This document shows positions 23,135 through 31,440 of a stretch of 41,390 bases of DNA, piece by piece. The stretch is from an uncultured Roseburia sp. (GTDB taxonomy: Bacteria > Bacillota > Clostridia > Lachnospirales > Lachnospiraceae): positions 1-41,390 of the forward strand of contig CAJUNX010000037.1 of the NCBI GenBank assembly GCA_910587865.1. The letters are read 5' to 3'. How positions within the stretch are numbered: the first letter of the stretch is position 1; every line of letters starts with the position of its first letter. The translations under genes were made by a program, and so were the position numbers. Under the pieces are notes generated by a model. The model saw only the letters and a list, made by a program, of their open reading frames with translations, did no database searches and was not told the origin of the DNA.

Positions 23135-25003
23135 TTACACTTCCTTGAAGTCAGCATCCACAACGTCATCCTCCGGCGCGCTGCCTGCGCCCGCTGCGCC
23201 CATATCCGGGCCCGCGCCCGCCGCGCCCTGAGCTGCCTGCGTCTGCTCGTACATCTTCGCAAACACCTTCTGAGCGCTCTGGGTCAGCTTCTCCTGCAAG
23301 GACTTTAATTCCGTCACATCCGCCTCGGTCATCTCCTCTGCGTTCTGATGCGCTTCCAGGAAGGACTTCACGGCGTTCATATCGTTCTCCACCTCGGATT
23401 TGTCAGCGGCATCAATATTCGCGCCCACCTGATCCAATGCCTGCTGTGTCTGGAATACGAAGGAATCCGCATCGTTTCTCGCGTCGATCGCTTCCTTTCT
23501 CTTTCTGTCCTGAGCCTCATACTCAGCGGCTTCCCTGACTGCCTTATCGATCTCGTCATCCGACATATTCGAACCTGCCGTGATCGTGATGTGCTGCTCC
23601 TTGCCCGTACCCAGATCCTTTGCGGATACGTTCACGATACCGTTTGCATCGATATCGAAGGTAACCTCGATCTGCGGCACACCGCGGCGTGCGGGCGGGA
23701 TCCCGTCGAGGCGGAACTGGCCTAAAGATTTATTATCTCTCGCAAACTGTCTCTCACCCTGTACGACATTGATGTCAACCGCGGTCTGATTGTCCGCTGC
23801 GGTCGAGAAGATCTGGCTCTTCTTGGTCGGGATCGTGGTGTTTCTCTCGATCAGCCTGGTCGCAACGCCGCCCATGGTCTCGATGGACAGTGACAGCGGT
23901 GTGACATCCAGAAGAAGGATCTCGCCTGCGCCGGCGTCGCCCGCTAACTTACCGCCCTGGATCGAAGCGCCGATCGCCACGCACTCGTCCGGATTTAAGG
24001 ATTTGCTCGGCTCCTTGCCGGTCAGCTGGCGTACCTTATCCTGCACGGCCGGGATACGGGTGGAACCTCCCACGAGAAGCACCTGACCGAGATCGGAATT
24101 ATTAAGACCCGCATCACGCATCGCGTTCTGTACCGGAACCGCGGTACGCTCCACGAGATCATGTGTCAGCTCGTCGAACTTCGCGCGTGTCAGGTTCATG
24201 TCAAAATGCTTCGGCCCCTCTGCCGTCGCCGTGATAAACGGAAGGTTGATGTTGGTCGTGGTCGCGGAGGAAAGCTCCTTCTTCGCCTTCTCGGCCGCTT
24301 CCTTTAATCTCTGAAGCGCCATCTTATCACCGGATAAGTCAACACCCTCCGCCTTCTTAAACTCATCGATCATCCACTGCGTGACCTTGTTGTCAAAATC
24401 GTCGCCGCCGAGACGCGTATCGCCGTTTGTCGCGAGAACCTCGATCACGCCGTCGCCGATCTCGATGATGGAGACGTCAAACGTACCGCCGCCGAGGTCG
24501 TATACCATGATCTTCTGCTCTTTCTCATTGTCAAGGCCGTAAGCGAGCGCTGCCGCCGTCGGCTCGTTGATGATACGCTTCACGTCAAGACCTGCGATCT
24601 TGCCCGCGTCCTTGGTCGCCTGGCGCTGCGCGTCGTTAAAATAAGCCGGCACCGTGATCACGGCGTCCGTCACCTTCTCGCCGAGATAGCCTTCCGCGTC
24701 CGCTTTCAGCTTCTGAAGCACCATTGCGGAGATCTGCTGCGGGGAATACTGCTTGTCGTCGATCCCCACCTTAAAGTCGGTTCCCATATGTCTCTTGATC
24801 GAAGCGATCGTCTTCTCCGCATTTGTCACTGCCTGACGCTTTGCCGGCTCTCCGACGAGTCTCTCCCCCGTCTTCGTGAACGCCACGATCGACGGTGTGG
24901 TGCGCGCGCCTTCCTGGTTCGCGATCACGGTCGGCTTGCCGCCTTCCATAACCGCCACGCAGCTGTTTGTTGTTCCTAAGTCAATACCGATAATTTTTCC
25001 CAT
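23135..25003 (-). CDS. dnaK: Molecular chaperone DnaK (Hsp70), 622 aa
   Basis: ATG 25003 is fixed by GAGGAGG upstream and the family start MGKIIGIDLGTTNSCVAV; an in-frame extension to 25147 runs back into the grpE 3' end and is not used. The ATPase domain shows the phosphate loop DLGGGTFDVSI and AYGLDNEKEQ; the substrate domain has LLLDVTPLSLSIETMGG. The C-terminus is rich in alanine, glycine and acidic residues with a final VVDADFKEV. It is an ATP-dependent foldase, working with GrpE and DnaJ encoded on either side. Confidence 0.99.
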   Translation of the reverse strand: MGKIIGIDLGTTNSCVAVMEGGKPTVIANQEGARTTPSIVAFTKTGERLVGEPAKRQAVTNAEKTIASIKRHMGTDFKVGIDDKQYSPQQISAMVLQKLKADAEGYLGEKVTDAVITVPAYFNDAQRQATKDAGKIAGLDVKRIINEPTAAALAYGLDNEKEQKIMVYDLGGGTFDVSIIEIGDGVIEVLATNGDTRLGGDDFDNKVTQWMIDEFKKAEGVDLSGDKMALQRLKEAAEKAKKELSSATTTNINLPFITATAEGPKHFDMNLTRAKFDELTHDLVERTAVPVQNAMRDAGLNNSDLGQVLLVGGSTRIPAVQDKVRQLTGKEPSKSLNPDECVAIGASIQGGKLAGDAGAGEILLLDVTPLSLSIETMGGVATRLIERNTTIPTKKSQIFSTAADNQTAVDINVVQGERQFARDNKSLGQFRLDGIPPARRGVPQIEVTFDIDANGIVNVSAKDLGTGKEQHITITAGSNMSDDEIDKAVREAAEYEAQDRKRKEAIDARNDADSFVFQTQQALDQVGANIDAADKSEVENDMNAVKSFLEAHQNAEEMTEADVTELKSLQEKLTQSAQKVFAKMYEQTQAAQGAAGAGPDMGAAGAGSAPEDDVVDADFKEV

Positions 25004-25055
25004 GATGATTTCCTCCTCATATTCTATCAACTGGTAGTTTGTGTATAAACGTCTT

Positions 25056-25796
25056 TTATGATACCACGGCCACCATACTGTGTCTGACCACCGCATCCTT
25101 ATACAGATATCCGCGCAGCAGATCCTGCGCAACCACTCCGGACTCATACTCCTCGCTCTCCACCTGCATCACCGCATTGTGGAACTCCGGATCAAACTCC
25201 GCTCCGAGCGCCTCGATCGGCTTAACGCCGATGGACTCAAGCTCGGTTAAAAGCTGCTTGTAAATCTTATCCATCCCGGTGACGAACGGATCTTCCTTCG
25301 ACTCCTCCGGCACTGCCGCAAGCCCGCGCTCAAAATTGTCGATCACCGGAAGCATCTTCTCTATGATGCTGCGCGCGCCCATATCGTACATCTGGGATTT
25401 TTCTTTTTCCGTGCGCTTGCGGAAATTCTCGAACTCCGCCATCTGACGCTTCAGCTTATCGTTTAACTCTTCGATCTGCTCGTCTTTTTTATCCTTTTTC
25501 TTTTTGAAAAAGCCTTTCTTTTCTTTTGCGCCGCCGGCTTCTTCATTGTCCTCGCTTTCGCCGGATGCCGCTTCGTCTTCCTCCCCGGATGTCTCCGCTT
25601 CGCAGCCGGCCTCCGCTTCATCCGCCTCCTGCGCGTCTTCACCCTCCTGCTCTGCGTCTGCTTCGTCATCCGCTGCGTTCGACTCCGCTTTTGCCGTCCC
25701 GCCGTCTTCTGCGTTCTGTCCGGCATGATGCTCTGCAGACTCTCTCTCCAGCTCTTCCAGCACTTCCTCTAAAATATCTTCCCTCTTCTCTGCCAT
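25056..25796 (-). CDS. grpE: Nucleotide exchange factor GrpE, 246 aa
   Basis: ATG 25796 follows GGAGG. The conserved core spans about residues 105-246: coiled coil (KKDKKDEQIEELNDKLKRQ), ENFRKRTEKEKSQMYD, then the beta domain (GVKPIEALGAEFDPEFHNAV, closing GYLYKDAVVRHSMVAVV). The roughly 100 N-terminal residues are extremely rich in alanine and glutamate, followed by a KKKKDKK patch. This makes the protein about 50 residues longer than usual. It releases ADP from DnaK. Position between hrcA and dnaK is standard. Confidence 0.97.
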   Translation of the reverse strand: MAEKREDILEEVLEELERESAEHHAGQNAEDGGTAKAESNAADDEADAEQEGEDAQEADEAEAGCEAETSGEEDEAASGESEDNEEAGGAKEKKGFFKKKKDKKDEQIEELNDKLKRQMAEFENFRKRTEKEKSQMYDMGARSIIEKMLPVIDNFERGLAAVPEESKEDPFVTGMDKIYKQLLTELESIGVKPIEALGAEFDPEFHNAVMQVESEEYESGVVAQDLLRGYLYKDAVVRHSMVAVVS

Positions 25797-25892
25797 TCCA
25801 TATCCTCCATGTGCTACAGATCACCGGCCTGTGTCCGGTCGTTCTGTTTTCTGTCAGCATCCCGCCGTCTTCCGCGAAAATGCACGTATATG

Positions 25893-26939
25893 CTAAGTCT
25901 TCCCTCTCGGCCGGTTTAACATCCCGTCCAGAGATTTCTTTAATACTTTCAGATTATCCATCACCATCTCATAATCCATGCGCTTCGGCCCCACGATCCC
26001 GATCGTCCCGCGAACGCCCTCGCCCAGCTCGTACGCAACGGTCACGACGCTGCAGTCACGCATCGTCTGAATCGGACTCTCGTCGCCGATGTAGACCTGA
26101 ATCCCTGTGTTCTCCTCCGAAAGATGCTCTGAAACCAGACTCACCAGCTGCTGCTTCTCCTCAAACGCCGAGATCAGCTCACTCGCTTTTTCCGAGTCGC
26201 TTAACTCCGGATATTTTAAGAAATTCGTCGTGCCGCTGGTATAGACCCTGATGTCCTCGTCCGGCCCCATGGTCTCTGCAACGGTATCCAGCACATTGCT
26301 GATAATATCACTGTGAATCCCTGCCTGCTCTTTCAGCTTTGCAATCGTCGCAAGATTGATCTCCTGCAGCGCAAGGCCGTTCAGACTCGAATTCAGCAGG
26401 ATGTTGAGCTTTAACATCGTCTCATTGTCGATCGGCTCCGATACCGGGATAATCTTGTTCTTCACGAGATTGCCCTCTGTGACGATCACCGCCAAAACCT
26501 GCTCCGCATCCACATGTGAGAGCTGAATGAACTTCACCTTATTCTGATGGTAGCTTGGCGCCGTGACCATCGTGGCATAGTTCGTATTGTTCGCAAGCAT
26601 CTTCGCAACCTGCTGCAGGACCTGATCGACACGCTCCGTATGCTCGATGACAAACTGCTTCATCTCCGCGACCTCGCGATTCTTCTCCTCCATCAGATGA
26701 TCCACATAAAAACGGTAGCCCTTATCAGAAGGAATCCTGCCCGCCGAGGTGTGGGGCTGTAAGATATATCCAAGCTCCTCCAGATCTGCCATCTCATTGC
26801 GGATTGTCGCCGAGCTTAAATTCAGATCCGTGTACTTTGAGATCGTCCGCGATCCCACCGGCTCCCCTGTCTCCAGATAATTTCGAATGATTGCATTTAA
26901 AATTCGGATTTTTCGCTCATCTAATTCAAAATCGTCCAT
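25893..26939 (-). CDS. hrcA: Heat-inducible transcription repressor HrcA, 348 aa
   Basis: The start ATG 26939 has AGGAGATGAGGA upstream. The N-terminal winged helix (LDERKIRILNAIIRNYLET, GEPVGSRTISKY, SSATIRNEMADLEELGY) is followed by LQPHTSAGRIPSDKGYRFYV and a GAF-like inserted domain; the C-terminus has GTIGIVGPKRMDYEMV. It binds the CIRCE operator 47 bases upstream and represses its own operon, with GroE-dependent folding as the usual control in the family. Confidence 0.98.
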   Translation of the reverse strand: MDDFELDERKIRILNAIIRNYLETGEPVGSRTISKYTDLNLSSATIRNEMADLEELGYILQPHTSAGRIPSDKGYRFYVDHLMEEKNREVAEMKQFVIEHTERVDQVLQQVAKMLANNTNYATMVTAPSYHQNKVKFIQLSHVDAEQVLAVIVTEGNLVKNKIIPVSEPIDNETMLKLNILLNSSLNGLALQEINLATIAKLKEQAGIHSDIISNVLDTVAETMGPDEDIRVYTSGTTNFLKYPELSDSEKASELISAFEEKQQLVSLVSEHLSEENTGIQVYIGDESPIQTMRDCSVVTVAYELGEGVRGTIGIVGPKRMDYEMVMDNLKVLKKSLDGMLNRPRGKT

Positions 26940-26985
26940 TCCTCATCTCCTGACTGTCTGAGTGGATCTGCCTTCTTTGGATTTA

Positions 26986-27012
26986 TTAGCACTCATTCTT
27001 GTGGAGTGCTAA
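26986..27012 (-). promoter_or_regulatory. CIRCE operator
   Basis: TTAGCACTC (26986-26994), nine bases, GAGTGCTAA (27004-27012) is an exact match to the CIRCE consensus. It sits between the -10 of the promoter and the hrcA start, where bound HrcA blocks transcription. Confidence 0.98.
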
Positions 27013-27023
27013 CATCTGTATAT

Positions 27024-27052
27024 AAGATAGCACCAACTATTTTTTTTGTCAA
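27024..27052 (-). promoter_or_regulatory. Promoter of the hrcA-grpE-dnaK-dnaJ operon
   Basis: On the minus strand TTGACA (27047-27052) and TATCTT (27024-27029) are spaced by 17 bases, with TGC before the -10. Transcription would start around 27017, so CIRCE lies in the first transcribed bases. Confidence 0.9.
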
Positions 27053-27182
27053 CAGGGAATCTGGGAAAAATAAGGATTTTATATTTTCTTAATAAATATA
27101 CGCAACAAATTGCTTTCTGCTGCGTCTTATTGTATATAAGAAGAAACCGTACACGATCGCACATCAGACAGGAGACATCATC

Positions 27183-28256
27183 ATGAAAAAAACGTTTGTC
27201 ATTCTCACACTTTGCGCCGGACTGGCCTTCTCTGGCTGCGGGCTCCGCAAACCGTCCGGCGACCCGCCGTCCGGAGGATCCGCCGGCGCGGGGACGGCTG
27301 CCGCCGGAACCGAAGCTTCGACTGACGGCTCGGGAGCCACCGGCAGCGCGGACACGGGCGACGGCACAGAAGCAGGCCGCATTTCGGACGCGGCAGGTGC
27401 TTCAGAAGCAGACGCGGCCGGAACCGGCAGCGCGGACACGGGCGACGGCGGGACGCGCATCGCGCAGGGCGGACCTTACGGGGAGATTTCCGTGACGCTG
27501 CCGGACGGATGGACATACACCCCCATCCCCATCGACAGTGATCCGGCCTTCTCCACACAGTACGGCCTCTCTTTTTATCCCGACGGGAAAGAAGATGGGC
27601 AGATCCGGCTCTGCTATATGGACCAGTTCGGGGTCTGCGGAACCGGCCTTTCGGAGGAGGAGGGAACGATTGCGGGATACCCCGTGCGCATCGGCACCTA
27701 TGACAATCACGCGTACTGGGATTTTATCACATTCGGAGGTGACTGCGAGGGCATCGTCGCGCTGACCGAATCCCCGGACGTCCTCTGGTGGCGGGAATAC
27801 GGCGATACCGCAGCCGCGATCCTTAACACCCTCTCGTTTGACCGGGACAGGCGGGAAGGCGGCGCCTATCTCTATTCATCCGACTCGGACGTACCGGAAA
27901 TCGGGCTCACCTTCTCGGTGAGACAGATCACACCGTCGGGCGCAGTGCTTGTCTTCTCCCAGTACGATCCGGATCTCCCGTCGGGCGAACTGCAGTACGG
28001 CGATGATTTTCTGCTGGAACGCAAAACCGACAGCGGCTGGGAAGCCGTGCCTGTTGTCATCGAAGGCGACAGCGGGTTTCACGCCGTCGCATATGTCATT
28101 CCCGCGGGGGAGACGCATGTGCAGACATTAAGCTGGGACTGGCTGTACGGCGAGCTTGCGCCCGGAACCTACCGGGTGAAAAAGACGGTCTGCGATTTCC
28201 GCGGAAGCGGCGATTTTGACCGCTATCCCGTCTCTGCATCGTTTCTTCTGAATTAG
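27183..28256 (+). CDS. Lipoprotein with C-terminal bacterial Ig-like domain, 357 aa
   Basis: The start follows GGAG. The lipoprotein signal is MKKTFVILTLCAGLAFSGC (lipobox FSGC). Residues about 25-95 are a low-complexity Gly/Ala/Asp/Thr linker that contains a 27-base exact repeat (27339-27365 and 27423-27449) encoding TGSADTGDG twice. A middle domain (about 98-220) is unassigned. The last roughly 115 residues resemble the Big_14-type Ig domain (GLTFSVRQITPSGAVLVF, DDFLLERKTDSGWEAVP, WDWLYGELAPGTYRVKK). It is divergent from the heat-shock operon and ends in a strong terminator. Confidence 0.85.
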   Translation: MKKTFVILTLCAGLAFSGCGLRKPSGDPPSGGSAGAGTAAAGTEASTDGSGATGSADTGDGTEAGRISDAAGASEADAAGTGSADTGDGGTRIAQGGPYGEISVTLPDGWTYTPIPIDSDPAFSTQYGLSFYPDGKEDGQIRLCYMDQFGVCGTGLSEEEGTIAGYPVRIGTYDNHAYWDFITFGGDCEGIVALTESPDVLWWREYGDTAAAILNTLSFDRDRREGGAYLYSSDSDVPEIGLTFSVRQITPSGAVLVFSQYDPDLPSGELQYGDDFLLERKTDSGWEAVPVVIEGDSGFHAVAYVIPAGETHVQTLSWDWLYGELAPGTYRVKKTVCDFRGSGDFDRYPVSASFLLN

Positions 28257-28268
28257 GGACATCCGCAC

Positions 28269-28313
28269 AAAAAAGCTCCGGAAACCTGACCACAGATTCC
28301 CGGAGCTTTTTTA
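28269..28313. terminator. Bidirectional Rho-independent terminator
   Basis: AAAAAAGCTCCGG (28269-28281) pairs perfectly with CCGGAGCTTTTTT (28300-28312). It follows the Ig-like lipoprotein gene on the plus strand, and on the minus strand it directly follows the tail fragment ending at 28311. Confidence 0.92.
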
Positions 28314-28412
28314 TTTCTGAAATTCGTCCCGCAAAGTCAGATCCTCCGCGGTAAGCTGAAATTCGCAGCGGCCTGTTTCTTCTACAAACGAAGTGTAGAT
28401 AAAAGGGCCGTA
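28311..28412 (-). pseudogene. C-terminal remnant of a deleted gene
   Basis: A start-less frame of 33 codons reads YGPFIYTSFVEETGRCEF and QLTAEDLTLRDEFQK, then stops exactly at the terminator. The composition is strongly protein-like and the stop/terminator spacing is that of a real gene end. Upstream of it the frame closes with TAG. I take it as the surviving end of a gene whose 5' part was lost when DNA near 28412 was rearranged. Family not recognised. Confidence 0.5.
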
Positions 28413-28540
28413 CTAATTATATATGTTATCACAAAAAATAATACAAGTCTACTCTTTTTTTCGGAAATTGCTACAATAAAATCAACAGCTGCGCCGGCCG
28501 GCAGCAACGGAACATTTGATCAGACAGAAAGGAGACAGCT

Positions 28541-29515
28541 GTGATAGAATTTACAAACATCAGCAAAACATATCGCGTGGCAAAACGCCAGGCGGGCATG
28601 AAGAATGCCGTGAAATCCTTTTTCTCCCGGGAGTACAATGACATCCATGCGTTAAAAGACGTGAGCTTTACGATCGGCGACGGAGAGATGGTCGGCTACA
28701 TCGGCCCGAACGGGGCGGGAAAAAGCACCACCATCAAAATTATGTGCGGCGTGCTCACGCCGGATGACGGCGTCTGCGTGGTCAACGGCCGGATCCCGTA
28801 CCGGGAGCGCGTGCGCCATGTGCGTGAGATCGGCGTGGTCTTCGGCCAGCGCAGCCAGCTCTGGTGGGACGTCCCGGTGATCGACAGCTTTGATCTGATC
28901 CGGGATATCTACCGGGTGGAGGAGACGCGCTATCGGAAAAACGTGGCGGAGCTGACCGAACTGCTGGATCTTGGCGAGATTTTAAAAACTCCGGTCCGCA
29001 CCTTAAGCCTCGGCCAGCGGATGCGGTGCGAGATCGCAGCCTCCCTGCTGCACGACCCGGACGTGCTCTTTCTGGACGAGCCCACGATCGGCTTAGACGC
29101 GCTCTCGAAATTTGCGGTGCGCAGTTTTATCCGCAGGCTGAATACAGAGCGCGGCACCACCGTCGTCCTCACGACGCACGATATGCAGGATATCGAGGCG
29201 CTGACCGAGCGCGTTCTTCTGATCGGCAGAGGTCAGATTCTCTTGGACGGCAGGCTTGGCGATCTGAAAAAACAGATCTTCGGCAAAAAAATCATGGAGA
29301 TCGTCTATCAGGGGCCTCTGCCCGCGCTGCACGAAAAAATGACGCATGTCGAATCGCATCCGGAGCGTCTGACCGTAAGCTTTGATCCGGAGGCGTTTCC
29401 CGTGCCCGCCGCAATCGCCTGGTTCGCCGCAAATACAGAGCTTCTGGACGTGTCGGTCACGGATCTGTCCACGGAGGAGCTTGTCGCAGCATTATATAAG
29501 GAGTACCGCCTATGA
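28541..29515 (+). CDS. ABC-2 exporter ATPase (COG4586-like), 324 aa
   Basis: GTG 28541 follows AAAGGAG by 7 bases. Walker A is GPNGAGKST, signature LSLGQRMRCEIA, Walker B VLFLDEPTIGLD, H-loop LTTHDMQDIE. The motif FGQRSQLWWDVPVIDSF after Walker A is typical of the ATPases that pair with two DUF990/ABC-2 type permeases. A C-terminal domain of about 80 residues follows. It overlaps the next gene by 4 bases. The three-gene set makes an exporter; the substrate is not known for this family. Confidence 0.93.
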   Translation: MIEFTNISKTYRVAKRQAGMKNAVKSFFSREYNDIHALKDVSFTIGDGEMVGYIGPNGAGKSTTIKIMCGVLTPDDGVCVVNGRIPYRERVRHVREIGVVFGQRSQLWWDVPVIDSFDLIRDIYRVEETRYRKNVAELTELLDLGEILKTPVRTLSLGQRMRCEIAASLLHDPDVLFLDEPTIGLDALSKFAVRSFIRRLNTERGTTVVLTTHDMQDIEALTERVLLIGRGQILLDGRLGDLKKQIFGKKIMEIVYQGPLPALHEKMTHVESHPERLTVSFDPEAFPVPAAIAWFAANTELLDVSVTDLSTEELVAALYKEYRL

Positions 29516-30327
29516 AAACCGCATTCCGTGTCTATACCTCTATGTTCGGCATTCGTTTTAACTACAACTTACAGTACCGCGCCGCGGTCTTAGGCGCGAT
29601 CGCAAAGGGCTTCTGCTGGGCGATGATGGAGATCCTCGGCTACCTCGCCGTCTACCGGTTCGGCGGGGACGCGCTGCCGATGGATTTTTCCTCCACGACA
29701 GCCTATGTGTGGGCGCACCAGTCATTCATCGTCCTCTTCTCCGTCGTGTTCGCGGATACCGAAATCTATTCCGCGATCCGCACCGGAACCGTCGTCTATG
29801 ATCTGGCGCGCCCGGTCGGGCTCTACGGAAAATGGTTCTGCGAATCAGCCTCCAACCGGCTCTCCTTCGCACTGGTCAACTGCTTTCCGGTGCTGATTCT
29901 GGGCCTTCTGGCGCCGGCGCCCTTTAAGCTCACGCTTCCCGCCTCCTCACCGCAGCTGTGCCTCTTTCTCGTCTCGGCGCTGCTCGCCTTCGCGGTGACC
30001 GTGGCCATAGCCATGCTGATGTATATCTCGCTGTTTTATTTCATCTCGCAGCGCGGGATCCGCATCATCGTCCGGTCCGTCACCACGTTTTTCTCCGGCG
30101 GCGTGATCCCGCTTGTCTTCTTCCCGGAGTCCGTGCAGCAGGTCATCCGCTTCCTGCCGTTTGCAGCGATGCAGAATATGCCGCTTCAGATTCTCTGCGG
30201 GACGATAACAGACGCCGACGCGGTAAAAGGAATCGGGTTCCAGGTCTTCTGGCTGACGGCGCTGGTTTTCATGGGACAATCCGCGATGAAAACCGCCACC
30301 AAAAAAGTATTATCACTGGGAGGTTGA
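29512..30327 (+). CDS. ABC-2 family permease (COG4587/DUF990-like), 271 aa
   Basis: ATG 29512 overlaps the ATPase stop. About six hydrophobic segments are visible, starting with a conserved cytoplasmic entrance (RFNYNLQYRAAVLGAIAKGF) and including VWAHQSFIVLFSVVFAD and FFSGGVIPLVFFPESVQQ. The TGTVVYDLARPVGLYGKWF stretch matches the GEL..L.RP loop found in this permease class. It should form a heterodimer with the product of the next gene. Confidence 0.9.
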   Translation: MKTAFRVYTSMFGIRFNYNLQYRAAVLGAIAKGFCWAMMEILGYLAVYRFGGDALPMDFSSTTAYVWAHQSFIVLFSVVFADTEIYSAIRTGTVVYDLARPVGLYGKWFCESASNRLSFALVNCFPVLILGLLAPAPFKLTLPASSPQLCLFLVSALLAFAVTVAIAMLMYISLFYFISQRGIRIIVRSVTTFFSGGVIPLVFFPESVQQVIRFLPFAAMQNMPLQILCGTITDADAVKGIGFQVFWLTALVFMGQSAMKTATKKVLSLGG

Positions 30328-30332
30328 TTGCT

Positions 30333-31109
30333 ATGAGATTATATCTGAATTATTTTCTGATGGAGTTAAAAAGTCAGATGCAGTATAAGACTTCGTTTTT
30401 CCTGACCATGTTCGGGCAGTTTCTGACTTCGTTTACCACCTTTTTCGGGATCCGTTTTCTGTTCGACCGGATTTACGGGATCGACGATTTTACTTACGGG
30501 CAGGTCCTCCTGTGCTTTTCCGTGGTCATGATGTCCTTTTCCCTCGGCGAGATGGCCGGGGGCGGGCTGGCCGTCTTTCCCGATCTGCTGCGTGGGGGCG
30601 AGCTCGACCGTATCCTGGTCCGCCCGAGAAGCATCCTTCTGCAGGTCATCATGCCGAACATGGATTTTTCCCGTCTCGGGCTGCTCGCGCAGGCCATGAT
30701 CGTGCTTGGCGCCGCCGTCCCTGCCAGCGGTGTGGTGTGGACGCTGCCGAATGTGCTGGTGCTTGTTCTCATGGTGCTCTGCGGAAGCGTGGTCTTTTTC
30801 TGCTTGTTCCTGCTGTTTGCGACCGCCGCGTTTTTTACCGTGCAGTCCTTAAATTTCCTGGATATTTTCACCTACGGGATGCGGGATTTCGGCCGGTATC
30901 CGCTGTCCGTCTACGGGGAGGGCGTGCTGCGTTTTCTCACGTTTGTCATACCGCTGGCGCTGATCCAGTACTACCCTCTTTTGTACCTGCTGGGTCGAAA
31001 AGACAATGCGCTTTACGCACTCGCCCCGCTTTTCGCGCTGCTGTTTGTGATTCCGTCGGTTCTGTTTTACCGGGCCGGGCTGCGGAATTATAAATCGACG
31101 GGGTCGTGA
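30333..31109 (+). CDS. ABC-2 family permease (COG3694/DUF990-like), 258 aa
   Basis: ATG 30333 is used because GGGAGG lies just upstream; the longer ORF from 29958 in this frame is a shadow of the previous gene. It has about six membrane helices and the class loop LLRGGELDRILVRPRSILLQ, plus FPDLLRG and a C-terminal YYPLLYLLGRKDNALY motif. It is the last gene of the exporter operon. The AT-rich decay zone begins right after its stop. Confidence 0.9.
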   Translation: MRLYLNYFLMELKSQMQYKTSFFLTMFGQFLTSFTTFFGIRFLFDRIYGIDDFTYGQVLLCFSVVMMSFSLGEMAGGGLAVFPDLLRGGELDRILVRPRSILLQVIMPNMDFSRLGLLAQAMIVLGAAVPASGVVWTLPNVLVLVLMVLCGSVVFFCLFLLFATAAFFTVQSLNFLDIFTYGMRDFGRYPLSVYGEGVLRFLTFVIPLALIQYYPLLYLLGRKDNALYALAPLFALLFVIPSVLFYRAGLRNYKSTGS

Positions 31110-31243
31110 GGGAGGATGTATTTTAATTATATTTGCTTTATAAAGCAGCCAGGGCGGATGAGCCTCAAAAACGCCTATCCGCCTATCCATAATCATCCAT
31201 GAAAATTTTCCGTTTTGGTCATGTTATTTTACCAAACACGAAC

Positions 31244-31402
31244 TTAATTAAAGTTTTTTATCACCCTTGCTGAGTAGTTTTCGTACTGTTTAAATCCATA
31301 ACGCTCATAAAATGGAATTAAAACGGATATTTGATAATTCCCGGGATATTTTATCGTCAAGCTGTTCTTCTTTCTATAGAGCACGTATTCCCACCTTTTA
31401 CA
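31244..31402 (-). pseudogene. GNAT acetyltransferase C-terminal remnant
   Basis: The open frame of 52 codons has no start. Its end reads IPFYERYGFKQYENYSARV and IKNFN; the FYERYGFK motif is the hallmark of the last acetyl-CoA-binding helix and strand of GNAT enzymes. The upstream two-thirds of the enzyme are missing; the frame instead runs into unrelated sequence near 31400. Deleted during the rearrangements that also damaged the next two genes. Confidence 0.65.
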
Positions 31403-31440
31403 CCTCCGCTACACAAATATACGCTTTATTTCTCTCTCCT

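Noticed and set aside
25003..25147. Longer start for dnaK
   Set aside because: It would overlap the grpE 3' end and lacks a ribosome binding site; MGKIIGIDLG at 25003 has both.
30512..31093. 193-codon frame in the second permease
   Set aside because: Frame +2 shadow of the permease with high alanine, glycine and arginine and no domain.
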